Positions 38,073 through 47,687 of a DNA stretch of 64,000 bases are shown one piece after another. The first letter of the stretch is position 1; each line of letters starts with the position of its first letter. Source of the DNA: Bacteroidota bacterium (GTDB taxonomy: Bacteria; Bacteroidota; Bacteroidia; AKYH767-A; OLB10). The notes under the pieces were generated by a model that did not search any database, was not told the origin of the DNA, and saw only the letters and a program-made list of their open reading frames with translations. The stretch is taken from the NCBI GenBank assembly GCA_016717325.1, contig JADKFV010000026.1, forward strand, positions 35,714-99,713, given 5' to 3'. The translations under genes were made by a program, and so were the position numbers.

Positions 38073-39152
38073 ATGATAAAATTCAACATTAATCAAGATA
38101 TATCTCAAGCCGAAACGATGCCGGCAAATTTTTACACTGACGAAAATGTTTTTTCACAAACGAAAGAAAAAATATTTTCCTCATCGTGGCAATTGGTTGA
38201 GTGCGGTGCCGGAGTATTTAGCGAAGATGAGGCTTACCCTTTTATGTTGCTTCCCGGTTTTATGAACGAGCCATTAGTGCTCATCAATAACAATGACAAC
38301 CAACTGAAATGCATGAGCAATGTATGCACACACCGTGGAAATATTCTGATAGAACAGCCTGGAAAAAGTAAAAGCATAGTGTGCGCCTACCATGGCCGCA
38401 AATTCAATAATAGCGGACGTTTTGTGAGTATGCCCGAATTTGAAGAGGTGCAAAATTTCCCCCGCGCATGTGATCACCTGCATCAGGTAAAGTTGCAATC
38501 GTGGAATCAATTTCATTTTGTGGGATTAAATTGTAACCATGATTTAAAATCGTTTTTTACTCAATTGGAAATGCGTTTGGGTTTTATGAATGTTTCGCAA
38601 TTTCGATACGCACCTGAGCTCAATCGTGAATATCTGGTACATGCAAACTGGGCCTTATATTGCGATAATTACCTCGAAGGATTTCATGTTCCTTTTGTAC
38701 ATCAAGGATTGAATAAGGTGCTCGACTATAAAAATTACACCACCGAAATTTTTGATAACTTTAATTTGCAAATTGGCATTGCTGACAACGATGCGGATTG
38801 TTTTCACTTTCCTGAAAGTCATATCGATAAGGGAAAAAAAATTGCTGCTTATTATTATTGGTTGTTTCCAAACACAATGTTCAATTTTTACCCCTGGGGT
38901 TTAAGTGTAAATATTGTAAAACCTTTATCGGTGAACAAATGCAAAGTGTCGTTTATAACCTACGTTTACGATGAAACACAAATGCAAACAGGCGCAGGTG
39001 CCAATCTCGATAAAGTAGAGCGCGAAGACGAGGCTGTAGTAGAAGCAGTGCAACGTGGTATGCAATCACGTTTCTATAATACTGGAAGGTATTCACCCAC
39101 CCGCGAAAAAGGTGTACATCATTTTCATTCTCTTATTGCAAAAAGTTTTTGA
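38073..39152 (+). CDS. Rieske 2Fe-2S ring-hydroxylating oxygenase alpha subunit
   Basis: A 359-residue oxygenase. The Rieske domain has the cluster ligands Cys85 and His87 (CTHRG) and Cys104 and His107 (CAYHG). The C-terminal catalytic domain has the mononuclear iron motif DNYLEGFHVPFVH with His205 and His210. Together these define the large subunit of an aromatic-ring or choline/carnitine-type Rieske oxygenase that uses oxygen and reductant from a separate reductase. Neither a beta subunit nor a reductase gene is nearby, so substrate and electron donor remain unknown. A terminator-like hairpin on its strand lies about 1.4 kb away, beyond the ATPase cassette. Confidence 0.92.
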   Translation: MIKFNINQDISQAETMPANFYTDENVFSQTKEKIFSSSWQLVECGAGVFSEDEAYPFMLLPGFMNEPLVLINNNDNQLKCMSNVCTHRGNILIEQPGKSKSIVCAYHGRKFNNSGRFVSMPEFEEVQNFPRACDHLHQVKLQSWNQFHFVGLNCNHDLKSFFTQLEMRLGFMNVSQFRYAPELNREYLVHANWALYCDNYLEGFHVPFVHQGLNKVLDYKNYTTEIFDNFNLQIGIADNDADCFHFPESHIDKGKKIAAYYYWLFPNTMFNFYPWGLSVNIVKPLSVNKCKVSFITYVYDETQMQTGAGANLDKVEREDEAVVEAVQRGMQSRFYNTGRYSPTREKGVHHFHSLIAKSF

Positions 39153-39195
39153 AATGGATATTTTTGGTTTAACCGAGGGTATTTATAAAATTTCA

Positions 39196-39238
39196 CAACA
39201 TTGAAAATCCACTATTTGAAAGTGGATTTTCAAGGTTG
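39196..39238. repeat. 43-bp palindromic repeat, left copy
   Basis: Identical over all 43 bases to the copy at 40431-40473 and in the same orientation. Internally palindromic: 13-bp perfect arms TTGAAAATCCACT and AGTGGATTTTCAA around a 7-base loop, extended by CAAC.../...GTTG with one mismatch. It brackets the ATPase gene on its downstream side. Confidence 0.9.
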
Positions 39239-39294
39239 GTTACTTAATTAAATGCAATTTAATAAATGACTTTAAATCAGTAAACATAACCCCT

Positions 39295-40407
39295 TCACGG
39301 GTTTTGTATGGATGTGATGTATTGCATATCACAAATGCATTTTTTGCATTTTAGATCTGCGAGCGATTGATAAAACCCTTTCGACACAGAAGGTGTTTTT
39401 CCTAATTTAATTTCTATACAATATTTTATTATGTGGCCTTGCGCCAGCACCACATCACACTCGGCACCTGTGTGAGTGCGATAGAAATATGCTGTAAGAT
39501 GACCCGGCATATTGTATATCAATTGGCTTACTACATAAGCCTCCCACGATGCCCCCGAAAAGGGATGGCCGGCCAATTCTTTATTGCTTGTAATGTGCAA
39601 AAGGCGGTGCAGCATACCCGAATCGAGGATATACAATTTAGGTGCCTTTACTAAGCGTTTATTAATATTTACATAAAATGGTGGCAGCCTGTGAATGATA
39701 AATGCACCTTCAAGAAAATCAAAATAGCGCTTTACAGTAGTAGCACCTACCGAAAGAGAACGCGAAATATCCTCCAAATTAATAATTTGACTTTGCCAAT
39801 GCCCCATCATTTGCCACATTTTTTTCATCAGTATCGGTGAAAATTGCACATCAAATAAATTTGGCAAGTCGCGCTCTATGTAATTGGTAATAAAGTTGCC
39901 AAGCCAATCGAAGGCGAAATCATTTGACTTTGCTGTAAGGGCTACCGGAAATCCCCCACGCAACCAATGCTGATGGATGCTGATTTTTTCCGGCAATTCC
40001 ATAACGTTTATGGGATATAGGTGGAGATATGAAATACGACCGGCTAAACTTTCGGTCGCACCTTTAAGCAAATCGGGCGATGCCGAACCAGTGATGAGAT
40101 ATCGAGCAGGCTTGCGGTTTTCATCTATCAATGGCCGCAACAAAACCAATAGCGATGGCATGCGTTGAATCTCGTCAAGCACTACAGTGCTTTTTACATA
40201 TTGCGATAAGAAATCTTCGGCATCGCGGTTAAGTTTATTATAATCGGAATCTTTTTCAAGGTCGAGGAAAAGCACTTCGCCCTTCAGCGATTTAGAAACC
40301 TGTTTTACCAAGGTGGTTTTACCAACCTGCCGTGGGCCTAATATAGCCACAGCAGGGAAACGTTTGAGCGCTTTGGCTACTGTCGAATATATATTTCTAG
40401 TAATCAT
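39295..40407 (-). CDS. AAA-type ATPase with DUF4143 domain
   Basis: A 370-residue ATPase of the AAA_14/DUF4143 family. Walker A is GPRQVGKTTLV (Lys30) and Walker B is VVLDEIQRMP (75-84); a sensor region ITGSASPDLLKGATESLAGR follows. The C-terminal DUF4143 part holds ETLG-like blocks such as LYILDSGMLHRLL and FYRTHTGAECDVVL, an endonuclease-like (PD-(D/E)XK-type) fold in related proteins. The family is common in multiple copies in Bacteroidota and Archaea; its role is not established. The gene is bracketed by two identical 43-bp palindromes, one only 24 bases before its ATG, and lies antisense to the flanking Rieske gene. Confidence 0.92.
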   Translation of the reverse strand: MITRNIYSTVAKALKRFPAVAILGPRQVGKTTLVKQVSKSLKGEVLFLDLEKDSDYNKLNRDAEDFLSQYVKSTVVLDEIQRMPSLLVLLRPLIDENRKPARYLITGSASPDLLKGATESLAGRISYLHLYPINVMELPEKISIHQHWLRGGFPVALTAKSNDFAFDWLGNFITNYIERDLPNLFDVQFSPILMKKMWQMMGHWQSQIINLEDISRSLSVGATTVKRYFDFLEGAFIIHRLPPFYVNINKRLVKAPKLYILDSGMLHRLLHITSNKELAGHPFSGASWEAYVVSQLIYNMPGHLTAYFYRTHTGAECDVVLAQGHIIKYCIEIKLGKTPSVSKGFYQSLADLKCKKCICDMQYITSIQNP

Positions 40408-40430
40408 TGCGCAAATATATATTATTTTGC

Positions 40431-40473
40431 CAACATTGAAAATCCACTATTTGAAAGTGGATTTTCAAGGTTG
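40431..40473. repeat. 43-bp palindromic repeat, right copy
   Basis: Second identical copy of the repeat at 39196-39238, 1235 bases further on. It starts 24 bases upstream of the ATPase start codon, so it overlaps the place where its promoter should be. Confidence 0.9.
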
Positions 40474-40523
40474 TGATTTTTAATTATTGACGCAGTGTTT
40501 TGAACCAACCTGCATATTGAAAC

Positions 40524-40555
40524 AAAAAGAGCCATCCTTTAAGATGGCTTTTTTT
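40524..40555. terminator. Bidirectional hairpin terminator
   Basis: 7-bp stem AGCCATC (40530-40536) and GATGGCT (40543-40549) with a T run on the right (plus strand) and an A run on the left. It can serve the decayed minus-strand gene. It also points the right way for a plus-strand gene, though the nearest one is the Rieske gene beyond the ATPase cassette. Confidence 0.7.
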
Positions 40556-40573
40556 GGAAAATAAATTATTCTC

Positions 40574-41381
40574 TTATTTTATTACCGTAATTTTCTTTAC
40601 CCAATTTCCTTGAGTTGTTTGCAATTTTATAAAGTATAGCCTTTGTTGTTGCGCTGTCATATCTATTGGTTCATGTATCTGTTTTTTAGTTTTGCTGATA
40701 ATTAGATTCTGCTTTTTTACAATTTCAATCTTCAAGAATGAAGTTTCCATTCTTTTCAATATAAAACGCTAATTCTTGCTCAAGTCTTCCGGCAATAAAT
40801 ATTCCTTATGCGGTATTTTCTCTAATGCCTATTTGAGTATAGTTATTTATCACTTTCATGTCTGTGGAAATTACATTGCCATTGAGATCAAATAATTTTA
40901 TTTCCTTAATTTCATTTTTCGATTGTTGGCTCAATATCAAAAAAATTCCGCTTCACTAACATTGCAATTTGTTTGCATTTATTTCTTGAACTGCATTTGT
41001 AACTGTGCAAGGCTAAGACAGTTGATAAGTTATATTCCAAATATTGTCGGTTATAGATGCAATGGCAGAATCGGGAATTATTGAAGTGTTTGAAAAAACC
41101 TGATATGCTAAACTTTGACCCTGAATATTTGCAAAGTAAATGAACATGCCGCTGGCTATAACCGTATTTGTGGTTTTATCTATCACATCAATTGTTGGAT
41201 AGTTTACATATTCTGTATTGTTATTTTTTATGGCGACAATAAATCCCTGTGTTACATTGGTATCTATTATTATCGATTCTACACAAAACGAATCGCAATC
41301 CATTCCTGTTTGTGCTCGAACCGAAAAGCTAAGTATTATAAGATGGAAGACGATGACGGAAAATAATTTTGTTGTTTTCAT
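40574..41381 (-). pseudogene. Decayed T9SS-secreted protein
   Basis: The intact first part (41013-41381, 122 residues from MKTTKLFSV) is a small secreted protein with signal peptide ending SVRAQ and an Ig-like body (FIVAIKNNNTEYVNYPTID). It stops at TAG 41013. Reading on in the same frame gives TVTNAVQEINANKLQC, then TAG and TGA, then EIKEIKLFDLNGNVIST and NNYTQIGI before another stop near 40810. These are remnants of a T9SS sorting domain. A further open piece (40574-40759) encodes a second sorting-domain tail (EPIDMTAQQQRLYFIKLQ, NWVKKITVIK). Several independent stops make sequencing error unlikely as the full explanation; it looks like a decayed gene. Confidence 0.7.
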
Positions 41382-41510
41382 CTTTGTACATATTCCTTTC
41401 ATTTATATTTCTTTTTTTAATTGTTTTACCATCTTCATTACCCTGTACAAAAAAATGTTTGTTGACTTAACAGTTAGTTATATATGTTAACTTCTTTATG
41501 CCATTGCATG

Positions 41511-44156
41511 TTATTCCAAAACTAACTTTATAGCTCTCGATTCTTCTTCTGCATGCAAATGTAGAATGTACACTCCTTTTGTGTTTTCGGTTAAATCAAT
41601 TTCAAACTCGTTAAACCCTTTTTTTGCCGCAACAATTTTGTGAAAAATAATTCGCCCTGATATATCGCATACCTCACAAATAATTGTAGCATTATTATTG
41701 AATTCGCAATTAATGGTAAACAAACCATTACCAGGATTTGGATTTGCAGAGATTGATGATTCAATATTTGGAGTCACGCCCATTCGTGCAGCAACTATAC
41801 TAACAGCACCATTGCGTGCACATTTTTTGTTGTCTTTTACTGTTACTACATAATTGCCGGGCGATAACCCGGTTGCCGTTTGAGTTGTTTGTGCCGGAAA
41901 GGTATTCCACGTGTATCTGTATGGAGTAAATCCATTGGCGGGGATGCAAGTTGCAGTACCATTGTTAAAAAGTGGAGCAGTTGCATTGGTTTGAGTAAAG
42001 GTCATGGTAATTTGAGCTCCCTGAGTGATGCTTTGCGAATGTATTTTTGTACAACCATTGATATCTGTAACGGTGCAAGTATACGTACCGGCAATTAAGT
42101 TTGATAAATCTTCGGTTGTCTTACCATTACTCCATAAATATAAATAGGGGGCAACTCCTCCAAATGGAGATAGATTTATTGTACCCGATTTGCCTCCAAA
42201 ACAACGGTTATTTACTGCTGTGGATATTGCTGAAAGAAGTGGATTTTCGGTAATGTTTATGCTATAACTTGCAACATTACATTCGTTTGAATCTTTTACC
42301 AGTATTGTATAAGCACCGGCTATGAGTCCGCTAAAAGTATTATTGCTAACAAAATTGCCTGAATCCAGAGAAAAGAGAAAGGGTGCAACACCGCTTGTAG
42401 GATTTACACTTATTATTCCGGTGGATGTAGCACCGCAAAGTATGTTTGTCTGTGTGATAACTGCGCTTACGGTATCATAATTATTTATTACAACAGCATT
42501 ACTAACTGTACAACCGTTACTATCAGTTACTATAACTGTATAAGTGCCTGCGGCCAAATTAGCAATAGTTGAAGTAGAAGCTCCTGTATTCCACAAATAA
42601 GAGTAACCTGCTGTGCCACCTGCAGCAATTATGTTTGCGGTGCCACTGGTGTCCCCATTACAAAGCCCAATTGTTGCTGAAACTATAGCAGATAATGCAT
42701 TGGACGGTTGCATTATTATTGCCTCACAAGATGCAGTGCAACCATTTGCATCGGTTACGGTTACAGTATACGTACCTGCGGCTAATCCACTGATATAAGA
42801 AGTTGTTATTGCATTGCTCCATAAATAATAGTAAGCCGGAGTGCCGCCAATTGCTGCAACATCAGCAGTTCCGTCACTCATCCCAAAACAACTCGCAGGC
42901 ATTGCACTACAACTTGTAGTTAATGCAGATGGTGAAGTGATTATAGATTCGCATGTTGCAATGCAACCATTTGCATCGGTTACGGTTACTGTATATGTGC
43001 CTGCTTCTAATCCACTAATAGAGGAAGTAGTTGCTGCATTGTTCCACATGTAGTTGTAAACCGGTGTGCCTCCACTTACTGCAACTGCAGTTGTTCCATC
43101 ATTAATTCCAAAGCAACTAACAGGCATTGCAGTGCACATTATTGTTAGTGCAGCAATTATTGATTCACATGTTGCAATGCAACCATTTGCATCGGTTACA
43201 GTTACAGTATACGTATCTGCGACTAATCCGCTGATAGCAGAAGTCGTTATTGAATTACTCCACAAGTAGTTGTAACCCGGAGTGCCGCCACTTGCTGCAA
43301 CATCAGCACTTCCGTCATTAATTCCAAAGCAACTCAAAGGCATAGCACTGCAATTTGCAGTTAATGAAGATGGCGAGGTAATGATAGATTCGCATGTTGC
43401 AATGCAGCCATTTACATCGGTTACAGTTACAGTATACGTACCTGCGACTAATCCGCTGATAGCAGAAGTCGTTATTGAATTGCTCCACAAGTAGTTGTAA
43501 CCCGGAGTGCCGCCACTTGCTGCAACATCAACAGTTCCGTTATTAGTCTTAAAACAACTCGCAGGCATTGCACTACAACTTGTAGATAAAGCTGATGGCG
43601 AAGTAATGATAGATTCGCATGTTGCAATGCAGCCATTTACATCGGTTACAGTTACAGTATACGTACCTGCGACTAATCCGCTGATAGCAGAAGTCGTTAT
43701 TGCATTGCTCCACAAGTAGTTGTAACCCGGGGTGCCGCCACTTGCTGTAACATCAGCAGTTCCATCATTCATCCCAAAGCAACTCAAAGGCATAGCACTG
43801 CAATTTGCAGTTAATGAAGATGGCGAGGTAATGATAGATTCGCATGTTGCAATGCAACCATTTGCATCGGTTACGGTTACAGTATACGTACCTTCACCCA
43901 ATCCGCTGATAGAAGAACTTGTGAATGCGTTGCTCCACATGTAAGTAAATGGAGCGGTACCCCTGGCAATTGAAAACACATTTATCCATCCATTGGTATC
44001 TCCATAACAATTAATATTCCCAACAATACAATTCAAAGAATCTATTCCTGCAGAATTTGCAATTAAACAAGTTGAAGAATTTGTGCAACTGTTCGAATCG
44101 GTAACTGTAACTGTGTAAATTCCGGGGTACATTCGAAATAGTTTGCATTGTGCCAC
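41511..44156 (-). CDS. C-terminal half of a frame-broken giant SprB-repeat protein
   Basis: Continues the protein encoded at 44011-47436. About ten SprB-type repeats, each built as PGYNYLWSNAITTSAISGL followed by AGTYTVTVTDVNGC, form the body; units of 75 residues (225 bp) are nearly identical from about 42720 to 43950. The end is a type-A sorting domain (ISANPNPGNGLFTIN to EESRAIKLVLE). The protein is exported across the outer membrane by T9SS and should be a long filamentous adhesin. The reading frame from its first Met is not a natural start; see the frame break at 44124-44127. Confidence 0.8.
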   Translation of the reverse strand: MAQCKLFRMYPGIYTVTVTDSNSCTNSSTCLIANSAGIDSLNCIVGNINCYGDTNGWINVFSIARGTAPFTYMWSNAFTSSSISGLGEGTYTVTVTDANGCIATCESIITSPSSLTANCSAMPLSCFGMNDGTADVTASGGTPGYNYLWSNAITTSAISGLVAGTYTVTVTDVNGCIATCESIITSPSALSTSCSAMPASCFKTNNGTVDVAASGGTPGYNYLWSNSITTSAISGLVAGTYTVTVTDVNGCIATCESIITSPSSLTANCSAMPLSCFGINDGSADVAASGGTPGYNYLWSNSITTSAISGLVADTYTVTVTDANGCIATCESIIAALTIMCTAMPVSCFGINDGTTAVAVSGGTPVYNYMWNNAATTSSISGLEAGTYTVTVTDANGCIATCESIITSPSALTTSCSAMPASCFGMSDGTADVAAIGGTPAYYYLWSNAITTSYISGLAAGTYTVTVTDANGCTASCEAIIMQPSNALSAIVSATIGLCNGDTSGTANIIAAGGTAGYSYLWNTGASTSTIANLAAGTYTVIVTDSNGCTVSNAVVINNYDTVSAVITQTNILCGATSTGIISVNPTSGVAPFLFSLDSGNFVSNNTFSGLIAGAYTILVKDSNECNVASYSINITENPLLSAISTAVNNRCFGGKSGTINLSPFGGVAPYLYLWSNGKTTEDLSNLIAGTYTCTVTDINGCTKIHSQSITQGAQITMTFTQTNATAPLFNNGTATCIPANGFTPYRYTWNTFPAQTTQTATGLSPGNYVVTVKDNKKCARNGAVSIVAARMGVTPNIESSISANPNPGNGLFTINCEFNNNATIICEVCDISGRIIFHKIVAAKKGFNEFEIDLTENTKGVYILHLHAEEESRAIKLVLE
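42720..43950 (-). repeat. Array of about five to six 225-bp coding repeats (SprB-type)
   Basis: Near-identical units recur every 225 bases (units beginning near 42841, 43066, 43282, 43507, 43732), with one unit 9 bases shorter (216). They encode the SprB repeat motif SGLVAGTYTVTVTDVNGC. The high DNA identity implies recent duplication or gene conversion. Confidence 0.85.
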
Positions 44157-47100
44157 CTGTGCTCCATTGATAATTGTAAGGTGGCGTACCTCCTTCCGCT
44201 TGTGCCGATGCGTTCGCTACACCACAAATAGAGGATGAGGTGCAGGAAATGTTTAATGGGTTTAAAATTGCAGTGCCGGTGGCAGAACATCCTGCAGCAT
44301 CACTAATGGTAACCGTATACGAACCATAACTTACATTGTTCAGTGAAGTTATAGCTCCATCACTCCACAAATACGAGTAAGGTGCTATTCCGCCTGTAAC
44401 ATTTATTGCCGAAACATAACCAATGGTGGAACCCGAACAATCAGTTTGGGCCGATGCAACCACGAATGAATCTATACCACTTGAATTTATTACTGTAAAG
44501 GAATTGGATATATTGCATCCGGTACTATCAGTAACGGTGACAGTATACGACCCCGCAGAAAGGTTTGATATAGCAGAATTAGTGGCAGCATTGTTCCAAA
44601 TATAATTGAAAGGCGATTTACCACCTTTTAAAGTAGTAGTTATAGTGCCAGTATTATTAGCGCAACTATTAATTACGTTTGCCGAAACCGTAAAACCCTC
44701 AATAATAACCGAAGCGGTTGCGCTACAACCGCTATTGTTTGTAGCGGTAACTGTATACGTTCCAGGTGAAAGCCCAGCAGCGGTTACGGTAGTTTGTCCA
44801 TTGCTCCATAAGTATGTAGTAGGACTTCCGGTAATACTAATAACAGTGCTTGAACCATCATTTAGATTGCAAGTAGGTTTTAATATCGAACAAGATATCA
44901 CCATACATATATCACATTTCCATTCGCCCATCCCACGTAATGCGCCATACAAAGTTTCTGAAGTGCTAGAACCTTTACTCATTAAAATCTGAAGATTTTT
45001 GCTTGGTAAATTATTAGTAATTTCCGACCAACAGGAACCCAAAGCGCCATTACCTATATTATACGTGTTGCGGTAAATATGCGGATACGATATCTTAGTT
45101 ATTTCATCTTGTTTCAATAACGAAACATATATAATTCTCGAATCATTATTTACAGAAATTGATTGTACACCGCTGCTGGTTTCATCATTACCAGGAGTAG
45201 AAAAAATATTTTTTGCAACATTGAGCGAATCGCACGCAATGTTATTGTTATTTATTGGAGGTTCTGCTACAAGGTTTAAATTGCACCTGTATAAATTGTT
45301 TGCATTATCGGGGCTGTTTTGCAATCCAATAAATATTTTTTTTCCAAAATTATAATTCATCAATTCAAGTTGATTTCCAACTCTTGAGGTTAAAATTCGT
45401 GTATTCCCTGAGGTTATACTATCATTCCAGTTTCCAACACCGGCTCCTTTTTTTAATCTGTAAATACCTTTGGAATTTTCCACCTTGATAAAATAGATGT
45501 AATCATCGTTGCCAATTTTTGTAATTAATGCATTCGTTATATCAGAGTTGACGGATGCACCATTATGCACCATACTGCATAAATTCCAATTACCATTATA
45601 TAAATAATAAAGGTTGTAGTTATTGCCTTTATTCAATATGCAAAAAATATTGTTTTGGCTATCGAAAATAATTTTTATTGGGTCGCCACAAAGTGTATTA
45701 CCAAGTTGTGTCCATAATGGAGGAATCACATTTTTTATTCGTGACATTACATAACCTCTGCCTTGTTCGCTTGAATTACCTTCGCCAAAGCAAGCATAGA
45801 GTTTTTCCTGTCCGTTTAAGTTGGTGTCGATTTTTGATGTTATAAAAGTACAATCAGATATTGAGGGTGAAGAAGTGTCACTACATCCGTTAGATTGTGG
45901 AGAAGTAAATTTCAGGATTTCGCAAGTGCTGTTACCTTTTCTATTGATGGCCACAAAATTATTGACGCTATCACCCAAAAGCAAACCTCTGTCAAATTCG
46001 CCTGCCAACAAATTATTGCCAACTACATACATGCTTCGTACCACTGTATTGACAAGCCCTTTATTATTCCAATAATTATTGCCCGAACAACTTGAAGTTG
46101 CAAGTGTTGTATAAATTTGTTGCCATTGCGTATTTGTTGCTTGGGTAATATCTGAGTTTGATGAAATATGTAAAATACCATTTTTGCCAATAATTAATTT
46201 ATTGTCGGGTGTAAGTGCAGCACTGTTAATATTTGCAGCGGGCAATGCTAAATTCCATCCCCAATCATTTGTGTTTGTAACTGACAATGTTTTCCATATC
46301 CAGTTTGTATTTATTTTTTTTTCACAATAATATATTCCACAGAATCGATTATTATTTATGTCGTGGTTCTCATTTAAAAGTAAGTAGCCTTGCAATGTAT
46401 CGTTTTTAATTACAGGCAAAATTTGATTTAACGCTTTTGCAAAAATTGGCACATTTTGCCATGAATTATAATTCTGATAATTGACTGAATCCTGATCGCC
46501 AATTAAAATAGTATCACCTCTGGTATACCACGAATTTCCATCCCATTCAAAAACTCCTTGATTAGAAACAGTTATAAGAAATGCTGATCCATTTGGTATT
46601 TTTGTTATGCTTGTAACAATATACGGATCGTTGGTTCCATTGGGGTTGGAAGCCATGTGAATGTTTGCAGATAAGGTTTTGTCTGCGAGCATTTCAGCAT
46701 TCACAGCATCGTTATAACTAAAATGCCATAAGCCGATTTGTGTTCCCAGTAATATGCTGTCATCGTTTGGCAAAGCAGTGCTATTGTCATCAATATGTAA
46801 GCAATAAGCATCGCCACCTTTTGGCATTCCCTTTAACCTAATTCCCTTAAGCAAATTGCGGTCAATAAAATTTTCCGACTCGTTTAGTGAGCCCCAATAA
46901 AAGTCAAGAATGTTTTTTGTTTTTGGATATTGAACAACATCGCTATTAACTCTTGTGTTGCCGGTAGTAAAATAAATGGTATGTTGATTTTGGATAGTAT
47001 CGCAAATGTAAATGTCGCTCACCCACGAGTAATCAAAATCTAAAATGTGAACCATGTTACCATCCTGAGCATTCAAATCTATTCGGTGTATTCCATGATA

Positions 47101-47436
47101 ACTTGCAACAAATAAATAATTTGATGTATAGCTGGCACGCATAGGTCTGTAAAATTTATTTGTAAACCGCATGATATCCGAATTGCTGATATACTTGTAT
47201 TGATATTCAATATTATTTGTAAGAGAAACTATTGGCTCAGTTTTCCACACTCCCGCTACATCAGAACCAACATAAAGGTTAAAGCTATTTCCATTGTTAT
47301 GTAAATACAACGCCCTTATTTGCCCTCCTGCACCACGCCCAAGCTGTGTCCAGTTTTGCGCACAACATGTTTTGTTTGATGACAAAAGAAGAACGATTGC
47401 TAAAACATAAAGTTTGAAAAAGTTCTGTGAGCTCAT
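44011..47436 (-). CDS. N-terminal half of a frame-broken giant secreted protein
   Basis: Start at 47436 (MSSQNFFKLYVL) gives a signal peptide ending TCCAQ; the longer frame from 47484 is less likely. The mature start NWTQLGRGAGGQIRALYLHN and the following 850 residues are paralogous to the protein at 53505-59021 (shared MRFTNKFYRP, GIHRIDLN, GLWHF/GLWIF, GNINSALLTPDN-like and GMGEW blocks). The fold looks like a beta-propeller with repeated short strands, but no named domain is certain. Three to four SprB repeats follow (GTYTVTATNNSGC, GSYTVTVTDSTGC). Then the frame leaves the repeat pattern after ISNVP at 44124-44127, giving a basic, unrelated tail. Combine with 41511-44156. Confidence 0.8.
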   Translation of the reverse strand: MSSQNFFKLYVLAIVLLLSSNKTCCAQNWTQLGRGAGGQIRALYLHNNGNSFNLYVGSDVAGVWKTEPIVSLTNNIEYQYKYISNSDIMRFTNKFYRPMRASYTSNYLFVASYHGIHRIDLNAQDGNMVHILDFDYSWVSDIYICDTIQNQHTIYFTTGNTRVNSDVVQYPKTKNILDFYWGSLNESENFIDRNLLKGIRLKGMPKGGDAYCLHIDDNSTALPNDDSILLGTQIGLWHFSYNDAVNAEMLADKTLSANIHMASNPNGTNDPYIVTSITKIPNGSAFLITVSNQGVFEWDGNSWYTRGDTILIGDQDSVNYQNYNSWQNVPIFAKALNQILPVIKNDTLQGYLLLNENHDINNNRFCGIYYCEKKINTNWIWKTLSVTNTNDWGWNLALPAANINSAALTPDNKLIIGKNGILHISSNSDITQATNTQWQQIYTTLATSSCSGNNYWNNKGLVNTVVRSMYVVGNNLLAGEFDRGLLLGDSVNNFVAINRKGNSTCEILKFTSPQSNGCSDTSSPSISDCTFITSKIDTNLNGQEKLYACFGEGNSSEQGRGYVMSRIKNVIPPLWTQLGNTLCGDPIKIIFDSQNNIFCILNKGNNYNLYYLYNGNWNLCSMVHNGASVNSDITNALITKIGNDDYIYFIKVENSKGIYRLKKGAGVGNWNDSITSGNTRILTSRVGNQLELMNYNFGKKIFIGLQNSPDNANNLYRCNLNLVAEPPINNNNIACDSLNVAKNIFSTPGNDETSSGVQSISVNNDSRIIYVSLLKQDEITKISYPHIYRNTYNIGNGALGSCWSEITNNLPSKNLQILMSKGSSTSETLYGALRGMGEWKCDICMVISCSILKPTCNLNDGSSTVISITGSPTTYLWSNGQTTVTAAGLSPGTYTVTATNNSGCSATASVIIEGFTVSANVINSCANNTGTITTTLKGGKSPFNYIWNNAATNSAISNLSAGSYTVTVTDSTGCNISNSFTVINSSGIDSFVVASAQTDCSGSTIGYVSAINVTGGIAPYSYLWSDGAITSLNNVSYGSYTVTISDAAGCSATGTAILNPLNISCTSSSICGVANASAQAEGGTPPYNYQWSTGGTMQTISNVPRNLHSYSYRFEQLHKFFNLFNCKFCRNRFFELYCWEY

Positions 47437-47687
47437 TGCTTTTAAAAAGTTGTACTTAATAATATTTCGTGCAATGTAGTGCAAGTTGACTGCCGCTTCA
47501 AATAGTTTACCTCATTTTACATTTAATTAGCAACTATATTGTAAACAAACACATTCATAGTTACAATTTCAATACAAATTGATATCTCTATTATTTACAA
47601 AAATTGAAATTTTATGCGATTGTTTTTGTAAGTGGTTGTGTCATAAAAATTATTACGTTTGTTGAAATTAATCAAACAATTAAATCA

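Noticed and set aside
39196..39238. 43-bp palindrome simply as the Rieske or ATPase terminator
   Set aside because: No T tract follows the stem on either strand, and the identical copy lies upstream of the ATPase start where a terminator has no use. A regulatory role is not excluded.
42613..44992. Series of plus-strand open frames of about 60-128 residues (for example 43282-43494, 44606-44992)
   Set aside because: They are antisense shadows of the SprB repeats; their regular spacing simply mirrors the 225-bp units and the codon pattern fits the minus strand.
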